A DNA stretch of 64,000 bases from Cytobacillus praedii (GTDB lineage Bacteria > Bacillota > Bacilli > Bacillales > Cytobacillaceae), in contig NZ_LMBX01000012.1 in the NCBI RefSeq assembly GCF_001439605.1, forward strand, positions 82,385-146,384. The letters run 5' to 3'. This document shows, in pieces, positions 46,949-56,291 of the stretch. Positions within the stretch are counted from its first letter, which is position 1; each line of letters opens with the position of its first letter. The position numbers and the translations under genes are program-made. The notes below the pieces were generated by a model that made no database searches, was not told the origin of the DNA, and saw only the letters and a list, made by a program, of their open reading frames with translations.

Positions 46949-47440
46949 CTACATTATGGTCGAGACAGGCTTCATCGCTTCAAATGGATTTTTACAAGAT
47001 TTACAATATAGAATACTGCGGCAGGCAGTCGGACCAAAAATATTTTCTATGGTGGTATAAGTAGAGTCACAGTAAGGGCAATCAACGTGCCATTCGCCAG
47101 TTTCTGTTATCCTTTTAGGGGGTGGTGCAATTCCAAATTCCTTTAGCCTCAATCTTCCTTCATCAGAAACTCGGTCAGACGTCCAGGGGGGATGATATAT
47201 AAATTGAACATCGATTTCTTTCATACTAGTCAATTCAGCTATCGAATCGACTACATTCTTATGGATAATATCCAGAGCAGGACAGCCCATAAAAGTTGGT
47301 AAAAGCTCAATTAAAACAGAGTCACCATTTACCTCTACTTTTTTAACCATCCCCAATTCAATAATGGAGATCGAATCAATTTCAGGATCCTTTACTTTCT
47401 GAAGCGCTTTCATTACACTTTTTTCTTTTTCTTGAGGCAT
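46949..47440 (-). CDS. paaD: Phenylacetyl-CoA epoxidase subunit PaaD
   Basis: A 163-residue protein: MIP18/DUF59 domain with KDPEIDSISIIELGMVKKVE and FMGCPALDIIHKNV, then a C-terminal Cys-rich part (VDCPYCDS, LYCKSCKNPFE). PaaD is thought to act in Fe-S or metal maturation of the epoxidase. AAAGGA precedes the ATG. It lies 48 bases after paaC. Confidence 0.93.
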   Translation of the reverse strand: MPQEKEKSVMKALQKVKDPEIDSISIIELGMVKKVEVNGDSVLIELLPTFMGCPALDIIHKNVVDSIAELTSMKEIDVQFIYHPPWTSDRVSDEGRLRLKEFGIAPPPKRITETGEWHVDCPYCDSTYTTIENIFGPTACRSILYCKSCKNPFEAMKPVSTIM

Positions 47441-47488
47441 TCTGCATCAATCCTTTGCATTTTTTACCGGGCCATTCCTCCTCTTTTC

Positions 47489-48304
47489 CTACCAGCTTGC
47501 AGCAGGATCGGTTTGATACACTTCCCTAAGAGTCAGCAAAGCATCCTCCAGATCTTTTATATGCACTCCCTTTCGTCCATCTCCACTCTGCGTGCCAAAC
47601 TCTTCTGGCATTAACAGATTCACTGAATCAAAGACAGGCTTCATAGATTGCTTCCATTTCCCCTTAAGAATATTCTCAGACTCAATGATTTTAAATGTGG
47701 CTAGTTCTTTACCCAATGGCCCAAGTGAAAGAACACCAGCAAAATCATCCCAAACCCGATGAATAGCATCCTCCATTCTTTTCCTTGCTTCGCCACCAGC
47801 CTGCATCAATTGTACAAACCATGTTTTCCAATGCAAAAGATGATAATAAAGCTCCATATTCACTTTCAGCGCTGCATTTGCCAATGGATCATAAGATGAA
47901 TTTTTCAAGGATTCCATACGGACCTTTTTCGCCTGGACATAGAAATAATTTCTGACAACAGCAAATGCCCAATCATAACTCGGCTTTGATAAATAATGAC
48001 CAGGTCCATTCACCATTTCTAGCAATATTGCATTTTTCCGCACTTTTGCTGGACGTGCATGTGCAAGATCGTCCACATCACCTTCACCAAGGTCACTAAG
48101 TAACTGATAGAACATGGCTGCATGCCCCATCGTATCTTGGCTAATAGATGAAAATGCAACATCCTCCTCTATATGAGGAGCAAGACCAAGCCATTCTGAA
48201 CCCCGATAGGCAAGAATGAAATCATCATCTGCCAGTTGATACAGGAGTGAAATTAATGAAGATTGATAGTCTTTATTCATTGGTTTCACATCAACCATTT
48301 TCAC
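47489..48304 (-). CDS. paaC: Phenylacetyl-CoA epoxidase subunit PaaC
   Basis: A 271-residue ferritin-like structural subunit of the epoxidase: LLYQLADDDFILAYRGSEWL, MGHAAMFYQLLSDLGEGDVD and YHLLHWKTWFVQLMQAGGEA. The start is GTG 48304, seven bases from AGGAG; the longer upstream reading has no ribosome binding site. It overlaps the end of paaB by 14 bases. Confidence 0.93.
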   Translation of the reverse strand: MKMVDVKPMNKDYQSSLISLLYQLADDDFILAYRGSEWLGLAPHIEEDVAFSSISQDTMGHAAMFYQLLSDLGEGDVDDLAHARPAKVRKNAILLEMVNGPGHYLSKPSYDWAFAVVRNYFYVQAKKVRMESLKNSSYDPLANAALKVNMELYYHLLHWKTWFVQLMQAGGEARKRMEDAIHRVWDDFAGVLSLGPLGKELATFKIIESENILKGKWKQSMKPVFDSVNLLMPEEFGTQSGDGRKGVHIKDLEDALLTLREVYQTDPAASW

Positions 48305-48647
48305 GTTTCTTCTCCTCTCCCCATGACAGAATTTCTTTCTCATCCAGCATCCCTTGTTCATAATGACGCCATTTTTTCTTTAAGTAGCCATATCCTTTTG
48401 TATTGCGATAATCCTTATTATCAAGCCTTTGCAATGATTGCTTTTCCTCACAATTCATTTTGCGGATATCTGAACGCTTCACAACCCAGATATCAGACAC
48501 CGGCTCTCTCCTCATAAAATTTTCCTGTGCCATAATCAGAGCAAGCTCACTGTTAGGTGCCAGCAAAGAAAATTGATATTGAAGTGGAGCGGTATCCGAT
48601 CGTTTGCTAAAAACCTCGAATTCCTGATAAAATCCTTCACTGCTCAA
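48291..48647 (-). CDS. paaB: Phenylacetyl-CoA epoxidase subunit PaaB
   Basis: A 118-residue subunit with the family pattern FYQEFEVFSKRSDTAPLQYQ, LLAPNSELALIMAQENFMRR and SDIWVVKRSDIRKM. It bridges the PaaA-PaaC subcomplexes. It is 26 bases after paaA and overlaps paaC. Confidence 0.94.
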   Translation of the reverse strand: MSSEGFYQEFEVFSKRSDTAPLQYQFSLLAPNSELALIMAQENFMRREPVSDIWVVKRSDIRKMNCEEKQSLQRLDNKDYRNTKGYGYLKKKWRHYEQGMLDEKEILSWGEEKKRENG

Positions 48648-48673
48648 AAGGTTCTCTCCTTTCTGGACTCTTC

Positions 48674-49633
48674 TTATTTAGCCATGTTCAAAGCTTCTCG
48701 TACCCACTGATTTTCAATATATGCGGTCTTCCGAAGCTCCAAACGATCCTTTGATTTTGGTCCATTATTCTTTATGATTTCTTTAAAGCGATTCCAATCT
48801 GGCTGTTTGTATACCCAAACCTCTTTCTCCTTATCAAAATGCATCGTTTCATCTGGCAACGTCAGCCCTAGTGATAACACCCTTGGAATATATTTTGAAA
48901 AGAAGTCCTGCCTTAGCTCCTCGTTTGTTTTTGTCCGGATCCGATATTTAATCGTTATATCCTGCTTTGATGTGCCAGTTGTTGATGCATCTGCAGGGCC
49001 AAAAAACATAAGAAGCGCTTCCCACCAACGATTGACTGCCTCTTGAACCATTGTGCGCTGTTCATTTGTGCCTTCTGCCAATGCCATAATAATGGCTTCT
49101 CCATGTTGGGCATGAAATACTTCTTCAGCACAAATTCTTTTTAATGCACGTGCATAAGGACCGTAAGAAGCATTTAGCATATTTGTTTGTGAAATAATCG
49201 CTGCTCCATCAACAAGCCATCCAATTAGTCCCGCGTCTCCCCATGTGGGCGCCTCCATATGGAATACATTATGAAATTTCAGGCGGCCGCTAAATAAATC
49301 TTCCATAATATCCTCACGTGTTTTTCCTAAAGGCTTCATTAAGTCTTCAGCCACTCGAAGCAATAGCTGGCCATGCCCCATTTCATCCTGCACTTTAGCC
49401 ATAATGCCTAACTTTCTTTTTAATGAAGGAGCTTTTGGCACCCACTCTTTTTCAGGCAGGGCCCCCATAATCTCACTAATTCCATGCATGGAGATCAGTT
49501 TGATTAGTGTGAAGCGATATTCATCTGGCATCCAATCGTCTGCTTCAATTTTTTCACCTGCCTCAATCCGCTTTAAAAAATGTCCGTATTTTTCCTGTTC
49601 AGTTAATTGGTTTGAAAAAATAACATCCGACAA
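48674..49633 (-). CDS. paaA: Phenylacetyl-CoA epoxidase catalytic subunit PaaA
   Basis: A 319-residue diiron oxygenase subunit. Ligand motifs are visible as QDEMGHGQ and AEEVFHAQHGEA. FGPADASTTGTSKQD and the C-terminal KTAYIENQWVREALN are typical. It starts at TTG, six bases after GGGGGTG. First gene of paaABCD; a perfect inverted-repeat operator lies 49-67 bases upstream. No reductase gene (paaE) follows paaD. Confidence 0.95.
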   Translation of the reverse strand: MSDVIFSNQLTEQEKYGHFLKRIEAGEKIEADDWMPDEYRFTLIKLISMHGISEIMGALPEKEWVPKAPSLKRKLGIMAKVQDEMGHGQLLLRVAEDLMKPLGKTREDIMEDLFSGRLKFHNVFHMEAPTWGDAGLIGWLVDGAAIISQTNMLNASYGPYARALKRICAEEVFHAQHGEAIIMALAEGTNEQRTMVQEAVNRWWEALLMFFGPADASTTGTSKQDITIKYRIRTKTNEELRQDFFSKYIPRVLSLGLTLPDETMHFDKEKEVWVYKQPDWNRFKEIIKNNGPKSKDRLELRKTAYIENQWVREALNMAK

Positions 49634-49681
49634 TGCCTACACCCCCTAATAATTTTCTTTTAAAAATATTATATTTGCATA

Positions 49682-49700
49682 TAACGTTTATTAGACGTTA
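49682..49700. promoter_or_regulatory. Inverted-repeat operator of the paa operon
   Basis: TAACGT-TTATTAG-ACGTTA, a perfect 6-7-6 repeat. It lies just upstream of a TATAAT (minus strand, near 49668), so a bound repressor would block the paaA promoter. Confidence 0.7.
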
Positions 49701-49798
49701 CACCTTTTAAATGTCATATATATTTAACACAAAGATACCGTGTTAACAGGTAAAAGTCAATTAGTTTTCAGAAAATTAAATAATTTTTTTAAACATAA

Positions 49799-49836
49799 GA
49801 ACACCTGCTGACTCAGTTGAAAATCAGCAGGTGTTC
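49799..49836 (-). terminator. Hairpin after UDP-glucose dehydrogenase gene
   Basis: GAACACCTGCTGA / TCAGCAGGTGTTC, a perfect 13-bp stem; the T run after it is interrupted (TTATGTTT). Confidence 0.7.
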
Positions 49837-49929
49837 GCTCAACTTCTTTCCTTCTATTTTATAATTAACTGCTTCCTCTATCAGCAAGTGGTATTCATAT
49901 AAACAGATGGTCCAGCCACTTTTATACAT

Positions 49930-51249
49930 TTATTTTTTTTCTATCAAAATAGCCGGTCTTCCTATTGGATAATATTCTATAGCCTCACATTCTCTTACAC
50001 TTTCTTCATCTAAACAATTTCTTCCATCAAAAATGATTGGATGTTTCATATTTTTCAGCAGGTTTTCCATGTCCACGTTCTTAATTTCTTTCCATTCTGT
50101 GATAATAAAAACAGCGTCGGAATTTAGAGCTGCTTCATTGATTGAGCTGGAGTACGTGATGGTATCCCCTAATATCTTTCTGGCATTTTCCTTTGCAACA
50201 GGATCATATGCAGCCACTTTTGCACCAAGGTTTGTTAATAGTCGCGAAATTTTAATAGATGGCGCTTCCCGCATATCATCTGTCTCTGGCTTAAAAGCGA
50301 GACCAAGCAGCGCAATCTTTCTTCCTTTTAAGTCACCAAAACGATTCACTGCTTTCCTGACAAGGGTTTCCTGCTGAAGATCATTAATAGCAATGGTCTC
50401 CTTTAGCAGAGAGAAGTGAACTCCATGTAAATCGGCAGTATGAAGCAATGCTTTAACATCCTTCGGGAAACATGATCCTCCGTATCCAATTCCTGGACGA
50501 AGGAAAGTCTCTCCAATCCTTTTATCTTTCCCCATCCCTTCAGCAACCTCTTTAATATCCGCTCCTACTGCTTCACATAAGTTTGCAACTTCATTAATAA
50601 AGCTAATCTTTGTCGCTAAAAATGAATTGGAAGCATATTTAATCATTTCCGCACTTCTAATGCTTGTTAATAAAATTGGAACATTCAATGGACGATACAT
50701 CTCTAGAATTTTATTTGCAGCCTCTCGTTTTTCATAGCCAATAATTATTCGGTCAGCTTGCATTGTATCTATTATGGCAGAACCTTGCCTGAGAAATTCT
50801 GGATTTGAAATAATCTCAATGGCTGCCTGTTTGCTGCAGCGTTCATCTAAAATGCTTTTAATATATTCATTGGTACCAACTGGCACTGTACTCTTTAATA
50901 CAACAATAGCACTCTCTTCTAAATGAATTGAAATATCCTGCACCGCTTGCTCGAGATACGATAAATCAGCTGCACCATCATTCTTTTGCGGTGTTCCTAC
51001 AGCAATAATAATGATTTCGGCACCTTTTAACCCATCTCGATGGGATGTTGTAAATTCCATTCTCCCCGCTTGAATATTTTTAATAAGTAAATCTTCAAGG
51101 CCAGGTTCATAGATGGGGGATATCCCTTGAGTAAGATAATTAATTTTTTGTTCATCCAGATCAATACATACAACTCTGTGACCAATTTCGGACAAACACA
51201 CACCTGTAGACAGCCCAACATAACCTGTACCTATAATGGCTACATTCAT
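49930..51249 (-). CDS. UDP-glucose 6-dehydrogenase
   Basis: A 439-residue NAD enzyme making UDP-glucuronate. IIGTGYVGLSTGVCLSEIGH is the nucleotide fold; the catalytic Cys is in GYGGSCFPKDVKAL; GLAFKPETDDMREAPS is the C-terminal signature. ATG 51249 follows AGAGAG. It is immediately downstream of galU (one-base gap), and the pair supplies UDP-glucuronate for a surface or spore-coat saccharide. It is comparable in role to YtcA/TuaD. Confidence 0.94.
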   Translation of the reverse strand: MNVAIIGTGYVGLSTGVCLSEIGHRVVCIDLDEQKINYLTQGISPIYEPGLEDLLIKNIQAGRMEFTTSHRDGLKGAEIIIIAVGTPQKNDGAADLSYLEQAVQDISIHLEESAIVVLKSTVPVGTNEYIKSILDERCSKQAAIEIISNPEFLRQGSAIIDTMQADRIIIGYEKREAANKILEMYRPLNVPILLTSIRSAEMIKYASNSFLATKISFINEVANLCEAVGADIKEVAEGMGKDKRIGETFLRPGIGYGGSCFPKDVKALLHTADLHGVHFSLLKETIAINDLQQETLVRKAVNRFGDLKGRKIALLGLAFKPETDDMREAPSIKISRLLTNLGAKVAAYDPVAKENARKILGDTITYSSSINEAALNSDAVFIITEWKEIKNVDMENLLKNMKHPIIFDGRNCLDEESVRECEAIEYYPIGRPAILIEKK

Positions 51250-51250
51250 C

Positions 51251-52156
51251 TTATTCAAGCTCTCTTTCTATATATAGATGATTTTCCTTGTTGATTATTT
51301 CCTTTAAATACTCAAGAACTAGTTCCCTAGTATCGCCTCTTTGTAAAGCAAAATCTACCGTTGCCTTAATAAACCCTATTTTCCCTCCAATATCATAGCG
51401 AGTTCCTTCAAAATTATAAGCGTATACTGCCTGCTGCTTGTTTAATTCATGTATAGCATCCGTCAGCTGCAACTCATTTCCATGTCCAGCTGGAAGCTTT
51501 TCGAGAATGTCAAAAATCTCGGGCCTTAACACGTAGCGGCCCATAATGGCATATCTTGAAGGAGCCTCTTCTATACTTGGCTTCTCTACTAATGAATCAA
51601 TGCAGAAAAGATTCGGCTCAAGTTCATTCCCTTTTGGCTTGATAATCCCATAATTACTTACTTCCTTCGCAGGGACACTTTGGACAGATACCACTGAGGA
51701 ATTATAGTATTCGTAAACATTGATAATTTGTTTCAAACAAGGTATTTCAGACATCATAATGTCGTCCCCTAACAGGACCGCAAAGGGTTCATTGCCAATG
51801 AAGCTTTTCGCACATAGAATCGCTTCTCCTAGACCCTTTGGCTCCTTTTGGCGGATATAATAAATAGTTGCCATGTTAGATATTTTCTGGATTTCTTCTA
51901 ATAATTCGAATTGCTTTTTATTTAATAGTGCTTGTTCAATTTCATATGATTTATCAAAGTGATCCTCTATTGACTTTTCCCCTCGCCCTATTATGATAGC
52001 AATCTCATTTATTCCTGAAGCTACCGCTTCCTCCACAACATATTGTATTGTCGGTTTATCAATAATCGGCAGCATTTCCTTTGGCTGAGCTTTTGTAGCA
52101 GGCAAAAAGCGAATCCCAAGGCCCGCGGCGGGAATGATGGCTTTTCGAATTTTCAT
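51251..52156 (-). CDS. galU: UTP-glucose-1-phosphate uridylyltransferase
   Basis: A 301-residue nucleotidyltransferase: KAIIPAAGLGIRFLPATKAQ with the substrate signature, FAVLLGDDIMM, and GNELQLTDAIHEL. It produces UDP-glucose for the dehydrogenase next to it. GGGAGG precedes the ATG. Confidence 0.95.
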   Translation of the reverse strand: MKIRKAIIPAAGLGIRFLPATKAQPKEMLPIIDKPTIQYVVEEAVASGINEIAIIIGRGEKSIEDHFDKSYEIEQALLNKKQFELLEEIQKISNMATIYYIRQKEPKGLGEAILCAKSFIGNEPFAVLLGDDIMMSEIPCLKQIINVYEYYNSSVVSVQSVPAKEVSNYGIIKPKGNELEPNLFCIDSLVEKPSIEEAPSRYAIMGRYVLRPEIFDILEKLPAGHGNELQLTDAIHELNKQQAVYAYNFEGTRYDIGGKIGFIKATVDFALQRGDTRELVLEYLKEIINKENHLYIERELE

Positions 52157-52559
52157 AAACTGCCTCCCTATTTTTTCCTTAATCTTTTATATGCAAGTAG
52201 ATAATTACCGCTACGTTAAAAGCCTAACAACTGTGCATAAATAACAGGTTTATTTAAATACTGTAAAACGTGTTAGGTTAACTAACCTGCTATCTTTCCT
52301 CGTACTAAACAAGGTACTTTTCTGATATTGGCGATTTACTTGCCAATATACTGCAATAAAAAACTCCTTTACCCAAATGGGCATGGAGTTTTATTTAATC
52401 TAATGGATGCTATAACAGCCATTTTGCCCTTTTCCTCTGTGTGATTAGTATCTTGGTTGTTTCCCTTCTCATAGGAGCAGTTTTTTACGTCATTGATTAT
52501 TTTCTGAATTGCACGAGCTTGAGCAGCATGGCATTTTCTTCGGCTGACACGGTTGCCAA
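52157..52559. other. Intergenic stretch with terminator and an out-of-phase reading frame
   Basis: Contains the terminator at 52357-52393. A minus-strand frame (52369-52563), shifted relative to the glycosyltransferase, reads NRVSRRKCHAAQARAIQKII then NDVKNCSYEKG...SIRLNKTPCPFG and stop. It has no start codon and could be a detached former C-terminus of that protein. The rest, up to galU, shows nothing. Confidence 0.4.
52357..52393 (-). terminator. Terminator after the CotSA-like gene
   Basis: AAAACTCC..CCCA / TGGG..GGAGTTTT on the minus strand followed by TTTATT. Confidence 0.8.
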
Positions 52560-54665
52560 TTATTTATCTTTCCGATGATTGTCAGGATCAATATAGCGGC
52601 CCCTCATAACTGAATAACTTTCTTCATTTTTGTAGCGGCCTTTCATTACAGAGTAGGAGTTATCCCCTTGATAACGATCTTTTTTAGACAATCGCTGTTT
52701 TTGGGAAGTGATATGAGATTGTGTGTGGGGTTTATTATGCAGATTTGTTTGTAGGACTTTTGATTGTTTAGTTGAATATTCACTAGGCTTCTCGATTTCT
52801 TGTTCTTTTTGATTTTCAAAATTGTTTTGTGTGTTCTTCATATTAGACGCTTCAGCAGTTTTATCGGTATTTTCCTGAACTACATAATTAGATATCGTTT
52901 GTAAAAAATCTTCCCAAATGACAAGAACCTCAGATGTGATTTCTCTTCCTTTATCCCCCACTTTCTTCATTAATGACTCATTTGTCAATATATCCATAAT
53001 TTTCCCGCCAAAAAGACTTTGGAGATTATTGTTTAGTTTAGTTTGAGCAGCGTCAGATTGTTTACCAGTGGACTCATTGTCAATTTTTTGTTCTTCTTGA
53101 TTCTCAAAAGATTTATGCACTTCTTTCGTAGCAGGGACTACAGAAGTCTTAACGGTACCTTGCGGTGGTACATTGTTAGATAATAATTGCATTAACCCCT
53201 TCCCAATTTCAGGGAATTCGGTGGCTAGTTCTTTTACTCCCTTTCCTAATCCTCTTATTAATAATTTGTATAGCAATATTTCTTCATTGTTTTCTTCATA
53301 TATACCTTGGGGTTTATCGGTCGGTTCACTTTGAGGGATGTTAGGCTGTTTAGTAAGGGATTCACTAGGAATCTCAAATTCAGGCTCACTACCAAGCATA
53401 CTACCTACTTTAGCATTCTCAAATTCTTGTTCTCCTTGATTTTCTAATTCATTATGCATTTCAAACGTAATAGGTACTTCAGCCGAGACTGCTTCTTCCT
53501 TAAGTACCTGATTGGCCGGCATTTGGATAGATTGCTCCCAAATATCAAGAACCTCAGAAGCTACTCTATCATACTTATAAATAGAAACCGCAAGCTCTCT
53601 CCCTCTTTCTCCCATTCTCCTCATCAGTGACTTATTCGATAATATTTCCGCAATTTTTTCTTCAAAGCAGCCAGGATCCTCTGGATTTTCCACAACAAGG
53701 CCGTTCTCTCCAGAAAGTATTACTTCGGGATTTCCCCCTCTTGCAGTTGTCACGATAGGCAGACCAGCAGCCATCGCCTCATAATGCACCCGTGCCAGTG
53801 GTTCTTGCCATATTGATGTACACACAAAAATATCAGCTGCAGCAAACCAGTTTTGAATTTCATTTGGTGCAACAAAACCTGTTGTTACCACGGGGATCGG
53901 CAGTTTCTTTGCTAATGATTTTACATAGGCAATATAATCCGAAATGTCATCTTGACTAAACCATTTACTGCCAACGATAACTAAGGCTAAATCATTAAAT
54001 TTTCTCGAAAGATTTGGAATTGCCCTAATTAGCCTGTCTACTCCTTTATTATTGGAAAGTCTCCCAGCAAATAAAATAACCGTCTTGTTTTCTAAGCCAT
54101 GCGCCTTGCGAATATCGCTGCGTGTTTTTTGCATCTTTGGATGATTACCAGGTAAAAACCGGCTGGAATCCACGCCAGAATAAATTGTACTGATCTTGGC
54201 CGAAGCCTCAGGATATAAGGTTCGAATGACATCACCAATATATTCACTGACAGTTACAATTTTAGAGACTTCATTTAAAGCTAATTTCGCTTCTTCGGGA
54301 TTGATCTTTTCCGGATTGAACATGTCATTATGCATACTTAGGGTTATTCTTGAATTAGGTGACACTTGTCTAACAGGCATGACTAATAGAGGGCGGTTAA
54401 ATATATGGATGAGGTCAAAATGATTAGATTCAAGATAACGAATGACCTCTTTTCTGTATAAATCAAATATTTTTCCCGGTACACGAACATAATGGATGCC
54501 ATCTACTGTTTCTTGATCCGGAAGTAATGCATCATTTACTCCTAAAACACTAATATCGTGGACTTTACTTAAATAAGGCAGAATGCCGGATATATAGGTT
54601 TGGATGGCACCTCCCATTATTGGCGGAACCGGAAGCTTTTCGGTACAAATCATTAACACTTTCAT
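52560..54665 (-). CDS. CotSA-like GT4 glycosyltransferase with repeat-bearing C-terminal extension
   Basis: A 701-residue protein. Residues 1-380 are a complete GT4 transferase (PPIMGGAIQTYISGILPYLS, VSEYIGDVI, LFAGRLSNNKGVDRLI, then the donor-site E of EPLARVHYEAMAAGLPIVTT). The remaining 320 residues are an Asn/Glu/Gln/Lys-rich extension, with a second degenerate copy of the GT4 end (DILTNESLMKKVGDKGREIT against EILSNKSLMRRMGERGRELA), repeated FENQxEQE motifs and two SYSVMxGRY motifs near the C-terminus. ATG 54665 overlaps the stop of the CotS-like gene (ATGA). Spore-coat location is inferred from neighbours. Confidence 0.88.
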   Translation of the reverse strand: MKVLMICTEKLPVPPIMGGAIQTYISGILPYLSKVHDISVLGVNDALLPDQETVDGIHYVRVPGKIFDLYRKEVIRYLESNHFDLIHIFNRPLLVMPVRQVSPNSRITLSMHNDMFNPEKINPEEAKLALNEVSKIVTVSEYIGDVIRTLYPEASAKISTIYSGVDSSRFLPGNHPKMQKTRSDIRKAHGLENKTVILFAGRLSNNKGVDRLIRAIPNLSRKFNDLALVIVGSKWFSQDDISDYIAYVKSLAKKLPIPVVTTGFVAPNEIQNWFAAADIFVCTSIWQEPLARVHYEAMAAGLPIVTTARGGNPEVILSGENGLVVENPEDPGCFEEKIAEILSNKSLMRRMGERGRELAVSIYKYDRVASEVLDIWEQSIQMPANQVLKEEAVSAEVPITFEMHNELENQGEQEFENAKVGSMLGSEPEFEIPSESLTKQPNIPQSEPTDKPQGIYEENNEEILLYKLLIRGLGKGVKELATEFPEIGKGLMQLLSNNVPPQGTVKTSVVPATKEVHKSFENQEEQKIDNESTGKQSDAAQTKLNNNLQSLFGGKIMDILTNESLMKKVGDKGREITSEVLVIWEDFLQTISNYVVQENTDKTAEASNMKNTQNNFENQKEQEIEKPSEYSTKQSKVLQTNLHNKPHTQSHITSQKQRLSKKDRYQGDNSYSVMKGRYKNEESYSVMRGRYIDPDNHRKDK

Positions 54666-55762
54666 GCTTGATTTACTCCCTTCCAATCGTCTTTAATTTC
54701 TTCCAATGCTGGCCACTTTGACTGGTCGGTATCTACTATGGTTTGGATTAAGGCTGTTGCAGTATCATCGAGAAATAATTCAGGTTCATATACTACCTCT
54801 TTAATATTCTTGTAAAATTCATTCGGAAGGGATAAATCAATCATTAGGATATCGTATAGTTTCGTTGAAATTGGGTATTCCTCATTGTAAGCCTTGATCA
54901 TCTCTCTTATCCAAGATGCATCCCAATTATACAAGTCCGCCATCGTACCAGTAATCAGTTTTGTTAAATCACGAATTGGCAGATCATATGCAACTCCGTC
55001 TAAATCAATAATCCACATGCCATTAGGACCCATTTGCCCATTTGACCAGCCATAATCCTGATGGACTAATCCCCAGTATTCATTACCCTGCTGTGCAAGC
55101 TCCCAATAGCTTGATTCATTCAATCTTTCTAAGCTATTTCTTGCCTGTTTTTCGAATACATCTATAACATTCAGTAAATATGGACTTGCAGGCATTTCTT
55201 CATATGCTTTGCCAATATTTCGAAACCAGTCCATTTTGTTCATTATTTTTTCATAGCTTTTTGGCCATTTAAATAATCTAGAAGCAGTTTCAGCTCCTTG
55301 AGGAGGAACATAGCCCTTGGTTAATCGGTGGAATTCTCCAAGAGCGCTACAAAGGAGTTTGGCTCCATCCAAATCTTTTGTAACAGGCTCCAATGGTAAA
55401 ATCCACTCAGCTACGAACCAAAGCTTTCCTCCTGCCTCAACATACGGTGCACCATCCTTTGTTTTTATAATCGGCGGTACCCTTGCCTTTTGCACATTAA
55501 CTAAATATTCCTGAGCTCCTAAGCTAAACAGACTTCTAGTGGGTCTTCGGTGTAGTAATTTTAAACTCTTTGGCCCAGAACTCGTTTCTAGTTTCCAGAT
55601 CGCTCCTCCTTTATCCGGCTTAGTAGTAACCACCTCAATGCTTTGAACAGCAAAGTCATATGACTGAAGAACATCATTTGCTAGTTCAGTAATATAGTCA
55701 GGAATAAAAAACTCGTGCACAAGTTCATCAACTTCCCATGGGACGATTTGTAAGTTTTTCAT
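54662..55762 (-). CDS. CotS-family spore coat protein (kinase-like fold)
   Basis: A 366-residue APH/choline-kinase-fold protein of the CotS/CotI/YutH family. LVHQDYGWSN is the catalytic-loop-like motif and WIIDLDGVAYDLPIRDL the metal-binding-like motif; GAIWKLETSSGPKSLKLLHR corresponds to the N-lobe lysine strand. GGAGG precedes ATG 55762. It is coupled to the following CotSA-like gene, as cotS-cotSA are in B. subtilis. A possible SigK promoter precedes it, so production in the mother cell late in sporulation is likely. Confidence 0.9.
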   Translation of the reverse strand: MKNLQIVPWEVDELVHEFFIPDYITELANDVLQSYDFAVQSIEVVTTKPDKGGAIWKLETSSGPKSLKLLHRRPTRSLFSLGAQEYLVNVQKARVPPIIKTKDGAPYVEAGGKLWFVAEWILPLEPVTKDLDGAKLLCSALGEFHRLTKGYVPPQGAETASRLFKWPKSYEKIMNKMDWFRNIGKAYEEMPASPYLLNVIDVFEKQARNSLERLNESSYWELAQQGNEYWGLVHQDYGWSNGQMGPNGMWIIDLDGVAYDLPIRDLTKLITGTMADLYNWDASWIREMIKAYNEEYPISTKLYDILMIDLSLPNEFYKNIKEVVYEPELFLDDTATALIQTIVDTDQSKWPALEEIKDDWKGVNQA

Positions 55763-55796
55763 ATTACTCCTCCTTTGAAGTATCATGAATCTTTTA

Positions 55797-55824
55797 TAAA
55801 TTATGTTAATAAACTATATTTGTA
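55797..55824 (-). promoter_or_regulatory. Possible SigK promoter of the cotS-like operon
   Basis: Minus-strand CATAATTTA fits the SigK -10 (CATANNNTA); TACA lies 15 bases upstream, close to the -35 mACm. Spacing is one base short of the usual, and such boxes occur by chance in AT-rich DNA. Confidence 0.35.
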
Positions 55825-56291
55825 TAGGACAAATTAATTAGATTTGCATTTTAAAGCTGTTAAATGGAGTGATAACAGCATACGAAAGCTATAATACTTA
55901 TCTTGCTGCATGAATAATTGTCTTTTGTCATTACACCGTCCCCATTTGCTGTTGTTCTATTTTATTATGCAAGAACTCTGTTCACCTTTTACTTTTTCTC
56001 TATATAAAATGGACAGATGATTTGTTAAATAAATATGAATATGGGTGTACAAGGGAAATATAAGAAGAAGAGAAAAGGGGGAATTTACTACCCATTTACT
56101 AAAGCCCTTTTATTACAAGCTCTTCAGTAAAAATACTTGATAAGTAGTGTATTTCTATTGCTGGCTTGTATTCTGATAGATTCATACATTATATTTTCAA
56201 ATCACAAGTTTTTTTACGATTGCAATTGGACACCTGATCTTCAAAATTTTCATTTTTGAAAAACATAGCTTCCGTATTGAATTCTCGAAGT
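55825..56291. other. Intergenic stretch, no gene seen
   Basis: AT-rich with short A and T runs. No supported gene, strong hairpin or repeat. Confidence 0.5.
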
